Source: CAZMXP01 sp964570285
GTDB taxonomy: Bacteria; Planctomycetota; PLA2
Length of the DNA stretch: 64,000 nucleotides
Assembly: GCA_964570285.1 (NCBI GenBank)
Contig: CAZMXP010000011.1
Location: 29,197-93,196 of the forward strand
Direction of reading: 5' to 3'
Part shown: positions 6,829-15,027 of the stretch, one piece after another
Layout: every line of letters begins with the position of its first letter
Numbering within the stretch: the first letter of the stretch is position 1
Made by a program: the position numbers and the translations under genes
The notes under the pieces: generated by a model
Told to the model about the DNA's origin: nothing
Databases searched by the model: none
Seen by the model: the letters and a program-made list of their open reading frames with translations, nothing else

Positions 6829-8364
6829 TCACCGGGCGCCGTACACGCGCCCGAGGCCCAGGTCGGCTAGGCGGCGCAGCAGCTTGCCGTCGGCGTCGCC
6901 GAGCGCGACGCAGTGGAACTCGACCTTGCGGAAGAGGTTCATGCGCTCGACGTCGCGGTAGAGGTTCTCCGCGTCGCGGTAGGGGCCGTAGAACGACGCG
7001 CTGCCCGGCGGCGCGTCCTGCATCGTCTCGCCGGTCTCGGTGTTCTTCGTCATCGCGCCGCCGGCAAACGCGTCGTTGGCGGCGAAGTCGTCGTTGGTGG
7101 GCTGGCCGTCGCTCAGCAGGAAGATCGTGTCGGCGCCCGACAGGAACGCCTCCGCGTCGGTGTGCTCGTTCTCCGCGAGGCGCCCCTTGCGCGTGAGCTG
7201 GAACGCGAGGCGCAGGCCGCCGTGCAGGTTCGTCGCGCCGCGCAGCGTGCCGTGGGCGCTCCCCTCCTTCACCTTGCCGGGCTCGAACTCCATCAGTTCG
7301 CGCACCGCCGCGGCGACGCTGCCGCGCGTCGCGCGCGTCATCTCCTGCGTCGAGCGGAAGGTCGCCGCGTGATCGCCGAACCCAACGACCGCGAAGGAGA
7401 CCGTGCGCGCGAGCCCCTCGAGCGAATCCCTGAGACAAGCGCGCGCGAGGTCGAACCGGTTCCTTGTCTGCTCGCCGACGGGGAGACCGAGTCGCACCGC
7501 CTCCGCCCGCTCCGCCGGCGAGAGCGGCTCCAGCATCGAGTCGGAGAGGTCGAGCACGAAGACGATCCGCTCCCCGGACCCCTCGATGCCGAAGAACCGC
7601 GGCGCCCCCGCGCGCGTCGTGCCGCTCGCGTCCTTCACCTGCTGGTAGGCGAGCATCTGCTTCCAGAAGATCGCCTTCGTCGCGACCGTCGGCGTGCCGA
7701 ACGCCTTCGCGAAGTGGCGCGCGAGCACGAGGCGCGTCCGCTCGGGCGTCTCCTTCGCCTCGAGATGGTCGATCAGCGCGAGCGCCGCCTCCTCGAACGG
7801 CTTCTTCCCCAGTTGCGCGCGCTGCGCGACGAGCAGCGCCGCCATGCCCTCGAGCAACAGCCCGCGCGCGAACCCCTTCGCCGGGAGCAGCCCCTCCGCG
7901 AGCCAGCGCGGGATGCTCGCCAGCCGGTCCCTGCCCGCCGCCGCCCACGCCATGAGCACCGCCGCGCGGTGGAACGGGTTCTCGCGCGGGCTTGCGAGCA
8001 GGTCCTCCGCAGCCTCCCCGACCTCGCCGCCCGCGGCGCAGAAACGCAGCCACGCATCCGCGTCCTCGCGCTGCGTCGCGGCCCACTTCCACAGCGCGGG
8101 CGCGACCGCGGGCTTGCGGAAATGGTCGCCCAGCATGCGCGCGATCAGGTAGCGTTCGTGGTCGCGCGGGAAGGGCGGCTTCTCGTAGCGCTCGGCGAGG
8201 ATCGCGAGCGCGCGCGGGTCGCCGGTCGCGGCCAGCGCGCGGATGCCGCCGAGCCGCTTGCTGAGCGGCGGCCGCCGCTTCGCCTCCTCGTAGGCGCGGT
8301 GCGCCGCGTCGAACGCGTCGCCGCCGAGCAGCAGCACGAGGAGAACACCCCAGATCGCGTGCAA
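6829..8364 (-). CDS. Exported von Willebrand factor type A domain protein
   Basis: 511 residues from a TTG start with signal peptide HAIWGVLLVLLLGGDAFDAA. The first ~230 residues are HEAT/armadillo-like helical pairs (ALAATGDPRALAILAERYE and similar). From about residue 255 a vWA domain follows with a full MIDAS: VFVLDLSDSM, the Thr in GATNLHGGLRLA and the Asp in FLLSDGQPTND. It probably acts as a metal-dependent adhesion or scaffolding module outside the cytoplasm. The TTG start is chosen because TACACT (8379-8374) lies nine bases upstream and the signal peptide begins there. Confidence 0.8.
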   Translation of the reverse strand: MHAIWGVLLVLLLGGDAFDAAHRAYEEAKRRPPLSKRLGGIRALAATGDPRALAILAERYEKPPFPRDHERYLIARMLGDHFRKPAVAPALWKWAATQREDADAWLRFCAAGGEVGEAAEDLLASPRENPFHRAAVLMAWAAAGRDRLASIPRWLAEGLLPAKGFARGLLLEGMAALLVAQRAQLGKKPFEEAALALIDHLEAKETPERTRLVLARHFAKAFGTPTVATKAIFWKQMLAYQQVKDASGTTRAGAPRFFGIEGSGERIVFVLDLSDSMLEPLSPAERAEAVRLGLPVGEQTRNRFDLARACLRDSLEGLARTVSFAVVGFGDHAATFRSTQEMTRATRGSVAAAVRELMEFEPGKVKEGSAHGTLRGATNLHGGLRLAFQLTRKGRLAENEHTDAEAFLSGADTIFLLSDGQPTNDDFAANDAFAGGAMTKNTETGETMQDAPPGSASFYGPYRDAENLYRDVERMNLFRKVEFHCVALGDADGKLLRRLADLGLGRVYGAR

Positions 8365-8388
8365 GACCGCACCAGTGTACGGAACGGC

Positions 8389-8403
8389 GGGGGGCCCGGG
8401 GGG
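8389..8403 (+). repeat. Paired G-tract (G6-CCC-G6)
   Basis: Intergenic, just upstream of the -10 of the vWA gene and downstream of the stop of the next minus-strand gene. Member of the recurrent family. Confidence 0.7.
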
Positions 8404-8414
8404 AGGGATCCGCG

Positions 8415-9821
8415 TCAGCCCGTCTCGTCGAGCCAGCGGAGCAGGCGCTTCTCGACCTCGACGACCGTCGTGCCGTAGGCCTCCGCGAGGGACTCGTCCA
8501 GGTTGTGCTTCACGCAGTGCGCGAGGAAGCGCGACAGGCCGTCGGGGCGGCCCTCGAGCAGGTAGGCGGCCAGCGCGTGGGACCAGAGGACGTCGTCCGC
8601 GGTCATCTCGTTGAGCCCCTTCGTCGCGAGGAACCGCAGGTCGGGACGACCGGCGCCGCGCGCGAGCGCGAGCCAGTCGGCGTCCGGCGCCTGCATGCGG
8701 GCGATCAGCGCCATCTTCCGCGCTTCGCTGGCATCGTCGCGCGCGTACGGTGTCTGAGCCACGAAGCAGGTGAGGCGCGTGCCGACGAGGAGGTGGGCAA
8801 GGTAGATACCGAAGCCCTCATCGAGCCAGCCCTTGTCGAAGCTGCCGTAGCGCAGCGTGAGCACGGTCTCGATGGCGCTACGGCAGACGTCGTCCCGGCG
8901 GCCCTCGGCACTCTCCCGCCAGGTCGCGTGACGCGGCTGTTTGGGGACCCACGTGCCGGAGAGCGGCTCCGCGAACCTCCGGTCCGCGGCCGTGAACGAC
9001 GGGTGCGCCGCAAGAAAGCGCATCCCCTCGGCCCGGTCGGCGAGGTAGTAGCAGCCGAAGTCCCGCGCCCGCAGCCCCTCCGCGGTCAGCGGGCGCGTCT
9101 CGTCGGCGATGGCGCCCGCGACGAGCGCGGCGGCGGCGTCCGCGCCGCGCAGCGAGAGCCGGACCTCCTCGGGGTCGGGCACCGTCGCGACGAACCGCCA
9201 CCAATGCCCGACGTAGGCACAGGTCCACCGGAGACCCAGCGCGCGCTCCTTCTCCGTCGGCCGGTCGGCCCGCGGCTCGGGCAGGTCGCGGAGCGCCTTG
9301 CCCGCGATCCTCTGGAGCTCCGCGCGCCGCTCGAAGGCACGCGCCGTCTCCTCGAGGACCCACCGGCCGCGCCACTCGACTTCGCCGGCGAGCGCCCTCG
9401 CGCGCCTGCTCCCGGGAGCGATCGCGAGCAGCAGATCCAGCGCCTCCGCCCCCCCGGGCCCCCCCCGCTCGACGACCTCCATGATGCGCGGTTCCAGACG
9501 CGCCTCGATCGCCTCGCGCCTTGTCCTGTACTCGGCTTCCGCCGCCGGATTCCGGTCCACCGGCTCGCGGTAGGGCGCCGCGCGCACCCACTCCGTGCCG
9601 CGCCGCTGGTAGCGCAGCCAGTACCGCGCCTTCTCGTGGTCGGGATCGAGCCGGAGGATCCGCTCGTAGATCTGGTTGCGGGAGCGCAGCAGGCTCTTCT
9701 TGCCGCACCATTCGACGAGATCCTCGAACTCGGCGATCGCCTCGCGCCGGATCCCCGCGAGCCCGTCCGCGAGCACCGGCGCCATGGCCCCGAGCAGGAT
9801 CAGCGCGACGGTGCGGCGCAC
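8415..9821 (-). CDS. Exported degenerate peptidase-MA (gluzincin-like) protein
   Basis: 468 residues from GTG 9821 with signal peptide RRTVALILLGAMAPVLADG. After a helical N-terminal half, the region SAIETVLTLRYGSFDKGWLDEGFGIYLAHLL has the layout of a gluzincin active site: a helix that should carry HExxH, then WLDEGFGIYLA. The downstream Glu remains but the HExxH His residues are absent (AIETV in their place). It is therefore probably a non-catalytic member. The start is six bases after TAGAAT (9833-9828). A paired G-tract inside the gene (9449-9466) encodes ERGGPGGAE. Confidence 0.65.
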   Translation of the reverse strand: MRRTVALILLGAMAPVLADGLAGIRREAIAEFEDLVEWCGKKSLLRSRNQIYERILRLDPDHEKARYWLRYQRRGTEWVRAAPYREPVDRNPAAEAEYRTRREAIEARLEPRIMEVVERGGPGGAEALDLLLAIAPGSRRARALAGEVEWRGRWVLEETARAFERRAELQRIAGKALRDLPEPRADRPTEKERALGLRWTCAYVGHWWRFVATVPDPEEVRLSLRGADAAAALVAGAIADETRPLTAEGLRARDFGCYYLADRAEGMRFLAAHPSFTAADRRFAEPLSGTWVPKQPRHATWRESAEGRRDDVCRSAIETVLTLRYGSFDKGWLDEGFGIYLAHLLVGTRLTCFVAQTPYARDDASEARKMALIARMQAPDADWLALARGAGRPDLRFLATKGLNEMTADDVLWSHALAAYLLEGRPDGLSRFLAHCVKHNLDESLAEAYGTTVVEVEKRLLRWLDETG

Positions 9822-9827
9822 CCCTCC

Positions 9828-9833
9828 ATTCTA
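9828..9833 (-). promoter_or_regulatory. -10 element of a predicted leaderless promoter
   Basis: TAGAAT on the minus strand, exactly six bases before GTG 9821. Confidence 0.6.
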
Positions 9834-10710
9834 TGACAAGCGGAGGGGGCCGCCTGGCGCCGCCCCGCGTCGCCCGGCGGCAGGTGAGCCGCGTGGTACG
9901 GGCGTTACACGGGCGAGGGGGTCCAAATCTCGAAGGGTCTTCGGGTTTCTTGGGCGAACGCGCTCGGAGGGGCTCGAGGATGTTGCCGCGCGCGCCTTTC
10001 AGCGTGCGATGGCACGGGAACTGCGCGGTGCGGTCAACCACAGCCTTCGTCTTGAGCCTGGAAGAAGGAACCCAGGAACCTAGGAACCGAGGAAGAGGCG
10101 GATTCGACCATCCGAGTCCCGGAGTGCTCCCCTCTGCTCTCATGGGTTCCTCCCTTCCTGGGTTCCTTATCAAATCCGCTACCCTCGATCCGGATCGGCC
10201 AAAGGCCGTCGCGAGGGCGCGCAGCGCCCGAGGCTTGTACTGCCAACCCTCGGACTTCGCGCTCCCTGCGCAAACCCTGGTGCTGACCGGTGCGGCGCCC
10301 GGAACCAAGCCGCGGTGGCCGAAGCGCGGCTCTCCTCGGCGGCGGAGGCGAGACCAGCGCGGCCTTCGGCCGTCGCCGATCTGGTTGCGGCGTCACGCCG
10401 CGCTGCGCGTCCAGTGCCCGCCGCCCTGGAACTGCGCTTCCACGACGTGAACGACCTCGTCTCGCCCATCCGGGACTTCCCCGGCGGGGGTGGGCCGGGG
10501 AGCGCGGCGACCGTCGCGCGCGAGCCTCCCCCCGGGGGCCATGGACTCGATGCGAGGCCCGATGTCCACCACCTGATCGCAGACCTTATCCTCGTGGTCA
10601 CCGCGACGGAAGACGCTCACCGCAAGATCGCCCAGCACGTGTGGCACCTGCGCCGCCGCGCACCGCGCTGAACGGAGGCGCACGCCCCCGAAGGGCCCCC
10701 GCGTTCGGCG
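9834..10710. other. ~0.88-kb region without a convincing gene; repeats
   Basis: Several open frames cross this stretch (for example 10315-10671 plus, 118 codons, and 10179-10601 minus). None has a credible start, a recognisable domain or a normal amino-acid balance. It contains a pair of inverted GGAACCCAGGAA-type arms (10067-10166) and hairpin-prone GC-rich sequence. Base composition is patchier than in the flanking genes, with AT-richer islands around 10030 and 10170. It looks like accumulated repeat debris or the remnant of a lost gene. Confidence 0.5.
10067..10166. repeat. Imperfect inverted repeat element
   Basis: GGAACCCAGGAA at 10067-10078 pairs with its complement at 10155-10166. Additional AGGAACC and GGGTTCC units lie just inside. 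The ~100-bp unit has the look of an interspersed palindromic element. Confidence 0.6.
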
Positions 10711-10716
10711 TATACT
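10711..10716 (+). promoter_or_regulatory. -10 element TATACT
   Basis: TATACT lies 14 bases before the GTG at 10731, so the leader would be about eight bases. Confidence 0.5.
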
Positions 10717-10730
10717 GGCGCGAACGCACA

Positions 10731-11258
10731 GTGTGGACGGTCGCACGCTTCTACGCCAGGGCCTTCGCCGCCTCCAGCCTCCCGGTCGCGGCGGTCTCGG
10801 CCGGGGCCCTCGCGCTGTGGGGGAGCCCGGGAGAGGGCGTGCGCGCGGCACTCTGCTCCGGGGTCATCTTTGGCATCGCCATGTGCGTCTGCTGCGGTTG
10901 GCCCCACGTCATCTGCAGTCGGCGCAGGGGCCAGACGGACCCGAGCCGCGCTTCGCATGCGACCCGCCTCGAATTGGGTCTTGCGCCGCCCATCGCCTAC
11001 GAGAAGTGCCTCGCGGCCGTGAAGAGGCTGCGGTTCTCCATGCGCATCGACGTGGCGGACAACCCCGCCCTGATCCGCGCCCGAACGGCGCTCACCATGG
11101 AGAGCTTCGGCGAGCGCATCGAGGTCCGGCTGTCTCCGAAGGGCGACGGCCGCACCGAGGTCTCCATCTCGAGCAGGCCGCGCGTCCGGTTGACGATCGC
11201 GGACTTCGGCGTCAACTTCGCCAATGTGCAGAAGCTCCGCGCCGGCATCGCGCAGTGA
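10731..11258 (+). CDS. Small membrane protein of unknown function
   Basis: 175 residues from GTG 10731 (VWTVARFYARAF). Two transmembrane helices form a hairpin (SSLPVAAVSAGALALWG and ALCSGVIFGIAMCVCCGWPH), followed by a ~110-residue soluble domain. Its alternating pattern (FSMRIDVADNPALIRARTAL, FGERIEVRLSP, TEVSISSRPR) suggests a beta sandwich. The longer upstream frame was rejected because the promoter TATACT lies inside it. Function unknown. Confidence 0.65.
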   Translation: MWTVARFYARAFAASSLPVAAVSAGALALWGSPGEGVRAALCSGVIFGIAMCVCCGWPHVICSRRRGQTDPSRASHATRLELGLAPPIAYEKCLAAVKRLRFSMRIDVADNPALIRARTALTMESFGERIEVRLSPKGDGRTEVSISSRPRVRLTIADFGVNFANVQKLRAGIAQ

Positions 11259-11288
11259 GGGCGCGGCCTCGTCCCGCGACGCCGCCGC

Positions 11289-12008
11289 CTACCGGCCGCC
11301 GCGCAGGCTTTGCAGTGTCGCGGTGAGCCACGCCTCCGAGGAGACGACCGTACCGTCGCCGCGCCGCACGGTGTAGGGCTGCCCCGACCACGAGGAGCGG
11401 CTCGCGCAGATCCGGATGAAGTCCTCGGGCGTCGCCACCTCCTCCCCGGCACCCCTCCACTTTCCCTCGAGATGCTCGGCGGCCTCCGCGGGGGAATGCT
11501 CCACCCCGTTGCGGATGAAGACGACATCCGAAGCGCGCACCTTCGCGAGCAGCGACGCGATCACCGCCCGCGCCTCCTCCCGGGAGAGGGCGTCCTCGGA
11601 GAACTCGAGTTCGGCCTCGTCGTCGCCGAGGAGGCGGTTCTTCAGGCGGACCATGCGGAAGCGGTAGGCGTGGCCCTCGTAGGCGAAGCGGACCGTGTCG
11701 CCCTCGCGCACCGACTGCGTCGGCAGCACGCCGCCGCCGTCGGCGCGGCTGAGCGTGACCTCCACCTGCCCGCGCGTGATGTCGCCGAGGTGGACCTGGA
11801 GCCTGCCCGAGGAGCCGGGGACGGAGGCGGTCTGCCGCTGGATGACGGTGACGCGGTTGTGGCCCTCACGCAGGTCGAGGGGGCGGGCCGACGGCTGGTC
11901 GGCCGCGCGGGGCGCGGGCGTGCGCACCCAGGGTTGCCACACCGCGAGCGCTCCCAGCGCGGCCGCCGCGCCCGTGGCGACGATCAGGCCTGCGTGCGGG
12001 CGCCCCAT
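11289..12008 (-). CDS. Membrane-anchored protein with C-terminal DUF5329-like domain
   Basis: 239 residues. One N-terminal transmembrane anchor (LIVATGAAAALGALAVW), a beta-rich middle, then a domain matching the DUF5329 pattern: VIASLLAKVRASDVVFIRNG, SPAEAAEHLEGKWR, TPEDFIRICASRSSWSGQPY and SSEAWLTATLQSL. DUF5329 proteins are small periplasmic proteins of unknown role. Here the domain is fused to an extra N-terminal half. ATG 12008 follows TACACT (12020-12015) by six bases. Confidence 0.75.
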   Translation of the reverse strand: MGRPHAGLIVATGAAAALGALAVWQPWVRTPAPRAADQPSARPLDLREGHNRVTVIQRQTASVPGSSGRLQVHLGDITRGQVEVTLSRADGGGVLPTQSVREGDTVRFAYEGHAYRFRMVRLKNRLLGDDEAELEFSEDALSREEARAVIASLLAKVRASDVVFIRNGVEHSPAEAAEHLEGKWRGAGEEVATPEDFIRICASRSSWSGQPYTVRRGDGTVVSSEAWLTATLQSLRGGR

Positions 12009-12014
12009 CCCCGC

Positions 12015-12020
12015 AGTGTA
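12015..12020 (-). promoter_or_regulatory. -10 element of a predicted leaderless promoter
   Basis: TACACT on the minus strand, six bases before ATG 12008. It lies in the 25-bp gap after the preceding gene's stop, so the two genes are probably separate transcription units. Confidence 0.6.
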
Positions 12021-12033
12021 GCGCCCTGTTGCC

Positions 12034-12828
12034 CTAGCCGCCTCCCGCGTCGAGCATCTGTCGCGCCAGGCCGACGTAGTAGCCGGCCGTGGGATCGACC
12101 GCGTGCGGCTTCGCCGCCTCGACGAGCGCCTCGAGTTCGGAGCGGGCGCCCGCCGGATCGCCCTGCTCCCGCCTCGTGCCCGCGATCGCGTAGCGCGCGG
12201 CGGCCTTCGTGCCCGCCCGCGCCGCGGGGTGGTCGATGACGCGCCGGAAGTGGGCTTCCGAGGCCGCCACGTCGCCCGCGAACCTGCGGTTCCAGCCGAG
12301 CTGGAACTCCGCCCACGCGGACGCCGCGCTGTCCGCCGCGACCGCCCGCTGCACGCGCTCGAAGCAGGCGTCCGACGCCGCGTAGTCCCTGTCGTTGCGC
12401 GCGAGGTAGCCGAGCTCGAAGGCGGCCTGCGCTCCCTCCTCCGACGCGGGGCCCGCACGCTCGAGGATCTCCTCGTAGCGCTGGCGAGGCGTCATGCCGC
12501 CGTCGGTCGGTGCGCCCTGCGCCGTCGCGCCGCGCGCCGCGGTGACGCCGGGCCGGACCGCGCGCTGGAGCCAGTCGCGCATCTGGACTGGCCTCTCCTG
12601 CTCCGCTTGCGCGGCCGGCGCCGGCGGCGGCGCTCCTGCCGTCGCCGCGGCGAGGCGCGACTCGAGCCGTTCCACGCGCAGCTCCAACTCCGTGATCCGG
12701 TACTCCGACGTCTCGCCGCCGCGCGACGTGCGCACGGGAGCGGGCGCGCCGCTGCCGCCGGAACCCGCGAGCCAGCCGACGAGGCCCGCGAGCACGAGCA
12801 TCAGCAGGAGGAAGAGGTTGCGACCCAT
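12034..12828 (-). CDS. Membrane-anchored TPR protein with coiled coil
   Basis: 264 residues: one N-terminal transmembrane helix (LFLLLMLVLAGLVGWLAG), a short coiled coil (YRITELELRVERLESRLAAA), a Pro/Ala linker, then three to four tetratricopeptide-like units (AAFELGYLARNDRDYAASDACFERV, AEFQLGWNRRFAGDVAASEAHFRRV). The order anchor-coiled coil-linker-TPR resembles CpoB/YbgF, though no Tol-Pal genes are near. I use ATG 12828 instead of the upstream ATG because TACGAT (12840-12835) lies six bases before it and the anchor begins there. Confidence 0.75.
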   Translation of the reverse strand: MGRNLFLLLMLVLAGLVGWLAGSGGSGAPAPVRTSRGGETSEYRITELELRVERLESRLAAATAGAPPPAPAAQAEQERPVQMRDWLQRAVRPGVTAARGATAQGAPTDGGMTPRQRYEEILERAGPASEEGAQAAFELGYLARNDRDYAASDACFERVQRAVAADSAASAWAEFQLGWNRRFAGDVAASEAHFRRVIDHPAARAGTKAAARYAIAGTRREQGDPAGARSELEALVEAAKPHAVDPTAGYYVGLARQMLDAGGG

Positions 12829-12834
12829 CCCCAG

Positions 12835-12840
12835 ATCGTA
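12835..12840 (-). promoter_or_regulatory. -10 element of a predicted leaderless promoter
   Basis: TACGAT on the minus strand, six bases before ATG 12828. Its presence inside the longer open frame is what decides the start. Confidence 0.6.
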
Positions 12841-13025
12841 TCGCACGGGGGATCGGGAGGGGGTGCGGGGGCCGTGGGCGGACAAGACCCGGGCGCGCCC
12901 TCGGCCTCGTCCGCCCCGCTCCGGCTCGATCGCAGCCCCTTCCGCGACGGCGGGCGGGCGGCTCCACCGGGACCGTCGCGGTGGGGAGGCGCGCCGGGAG
13001 GCCTCGCGCGGTACGCTGGTCCGCC

Positions 13026-14078
13026 ATGCGCACGCTGCCCGCGTTCCTCGCGCTCCTGCTGCTGACGGGCTGTCACGACTCGCGCGTGCTGCGGGTCGCG
13101 AACCCGCCGTCCGGCGAGCTCATCGTCGTGGCCAACCGCGCGTCGGCTTCGCTGTCGGTCTTCGACACCGGGAGCGACCTCGTCGTGGAGACCGTCCTCC
13201 TGCCGCCCGGGGCGGTCGCGGCGACGCCGGGCTACGTCGCCTACTCGCCCGTCCACGGCCGCGTCTACGTGGGCGACGATGCCAACCGCCGCATCCTCGT
13301 GCTCGCGGCCGCCGACTTCAGCCACGTCGCGGACCTCCCCATGATCGGGGATGTCTTCCACATCTGGCTCTCGGGCGACCAGCTCTGGGCGGTCGATCGC
13401 GCCGACTTCAGCGTCGCCGCGTTCGACCTCGCGACGAACTCGCTGCTCGCGGTGGCGCCGATCCCGGCCGACCTCCGCGGGCTCGGCGGCATCCCGCACG
13501 ACATCGTCGTCGACGCCGACCACGCCTTCGTGACGGTGCTCGACGTCGACAGCGCCCCCGACGTCGTCGTGAAGTACAGCCGCACGACCTTCGCGGAGGT
13601 CGGGCGCGCCCCGGTGGGCGAGGACCCGCACGTCTTCCTCGATCCGGTCTCGCGGCGGCTCTACGTCGCCTGCCAGGACACCGACAACGTCTTCGTGCTC
13701 GACCGCGACACGATGGCCGAGATCGCCGTCATCCCGATCTTCGGCGGCCACGGCGTCTGGGTCCCCGCGCACGGCCAGACGCTCTATGTCAGCAACTTCC
13801 CGGGCCACGTCGCGGGCGGCCTCCCGGGCCCGGGCTCGGTCGGCCTCTTCGCGGTCGACCTCGCCACCGACTCGGCCATCGGCGGTCTCCCCACGCCCGT
13901 CAGCGCGCCGCACAACATCACGAGCAGCCGCGACGGACGCAAGCTCTACGTCACCCACAGCAACGGCGGCAGCGCCGTGACGGTCTACGGCCTGCCCACG
14001 CCGACCAGCGTGCCCGTCCTGCTCGGGCAGATCGCCGTCGGGACGAATCCCTTCGGGATCTGCCAGTTCCTGCCGTAG
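13026..14078 (+). CDS. Lipoprotein with seven-bladed beta-propeller (YVTN-type) repeats
   Basis: 350 residues. Lipobox LLLLTGC at the N-terminus (Cys17), then a chain of ~45-residue repeats ending in strands such as GRVYVGDDANRRILVL, RRLYVACQDTDNVFVLD and RKLYVTHSNGGSAVTVY. This is the YVTN-family propeller pattern. Such lipoproteins are outer-membrane- or periplasm-facing and act as binding scaffolds. A catalytic role cannot be read from the sequence. TACGCT (13012-13017) lies eight bases before the ATG. Confidence 0.8.
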   Translation: MRTLPAFLALLLLTGCHDSRVLRVANPPSGELIVVANRASASLSVFDTGSDLVVETVLLPPGAVAATPGYVAYSPVHGRVYVGDDANRRILVLAAADFSHVADLPMIGDVFHIWLSGDQLWAVDRADFSVAAFDLATNSLLAVAPIPADLRGLGGIPHDIVVDADHAFVTVLDVDSAPDVVVKYSRTTFAEVGRAPVGEDPHVFLDPVSRRLYVACQDTDNVFVLDRDTMAEIAVIPIFGGHGVWVPAHGQTLYVSNFPGHVAGGLPGPGSVGLFAVDLATDSAIGGLPTPVSAPHNITSSRDGRKLYVTHSNGGSAVTVYGLPTPTSVPVLLGQIAVGTNPFGICQFLP

Positions 14079-14105
14079 ATCGGCGCGCGGTTGCGGGGCC
14101 ATGTC

Positions 14106-14122
14106 GGGGGGGGCGCGGGGGG
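14106..14122 (+). repeat. Paired G-tract (G8-CGC-G6)
   Basis: In the 172-bp gap between the propeller lipoprotein and the next gene. The rest of that gap shows no clear promoter. Confidence 0.7.
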
Positions 14123-14250
14123 ACCTAAGTCCGCCGTCAGGTCCGTCGTCCACGATGCGTCCGTGCGAACCCCGAGGCCCCGGGTCCGCATGGCGAGGCG
14201 GCGGAGGGTTCCGCGGCCGCCCGGGACGGGGCGACGTCGATGGAGGAACC

Positions 14251-14988
14251 ATGAACGGCTTGAACCTGCGCGCGGCATCGGGGCGATCGCTCACGCTGCT
14301 GCTGCTCGTCATCACGGTGCTCGCGCTCGGGACGGCGGCGCCGGAAGCGGTCGCGAAGAAGAAGAAGCAGGAGATCCCGCTTTCGATCGCCAAGGTCTAC
14401 TTCGAGTACAACGCGTCGGCCAACGACCTCGGCGTGCACATCATGCTCGACGGCGAGGACTGGAAGGAGATGAAGATCTACGGCCCTCACGGCACGAGGA
14501 TCTTCGAGGTCGCCGGGAAGGGGCCCTACAAGAGTCTGGGCATGACGGAGCTCTTCTTCGAGGGCGCGGAGCCGTCGCTCGACGAGTTCCCGCTCGAGGA
14601 CCTTCTCGACCTCTTCCCGCAGGGGGAGTACGAGTTCGAGGGGAAGACCGTGGACGGCGACGAGATCGAGGGTGTCGGCCGGCTCAGCCACGCGATCCCG
14701 GACGGCCCCGAGGTCGAGGCGGAGGTCGGCCCGGGCGATGCGCTCCTGATCCGGTGGGACGCCGTGCACGCGCCCCCGGAGGGCTTCCCCGACGAGGCGG
14801 TGCAGGTCGTCGGCTACCAGGTCATCGTCGGCCTCTTCCAGGTCACGCTGCCGGCCACGGCCGACCGCGTCACGGTGCCGCCGGAGTTCGTCGCCGCGCT
14901 GGCCTCGGGCGTGCACGCCTTCGAGGTGCTGGCGATCGACCGGAGCGGCAACCAGAGCATCACCGAGGGCACGTTCACGATCCCGTGA
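14251..14988 (+). CDS. Secreted beta-sandwich protein of unknown function
   Basis: 245 residues with signal peptide (SLTLLLLVITVLALGTAAPEAVA) followed by a Lys cluster. The C-terminal half (GDALLIRWDAVHAPP, VVGYQVIVGLFQVTL, HAFEVLAIDRSGNQS) has the strand order of a fibronectin type III-like module. The first half has no recognised domain. This gene uses a classical ribosome site (GGAGG, five to six bases before ATG 14251), unlike most monocistronic genes here. Confidence 0.7.
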   Translation: MNGLNLRAASGRSLTLLLLVITVLALGTAAPEAVAKKKKQEIPLSIAKVYFEYNASANDLGVHIMLDGEDWKEMKIYGPHGTRIFEVAGKGPYKSLGMTELFFEGAEPSLDEFPLEDLLDLFPQGEYEFEGKTVDGDEIEGVGRLSHAIPDGPEVEAEVGPGDALLIRWDAVHAPPEGFPDEAVQVVGYQVIVGLFQVTLPATADRVTVPPEFVAALASGVHAFEVLAIDRSGNQSITEGTFTIP

Positions 14989-15003
14989 GCCCCGGGAGCG
15001 ACA

Positions 15004-15027
15004 GGCGCGGGGGCCCCCCCCCGCGCC
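15004..15027. terminator. Bidirectional terminator-like hairpin between convergent genes
   Basis: GGCGCGGGGG (15004-15013), CCCC loop, CCCCCGCGCC (15018-15027): a perfect 10-bp stem between the stop at 14988 and the convergent stop at 15028. There is no T-run, so it would be a hairpin-only terminator. Confidence 0.6.

Noticed and set aside
10179..10671. Genes in the 9.8-10.7 kb gap
   Set aside because: Overlapping frames on both strands have no domain, start signal or balanced composition.
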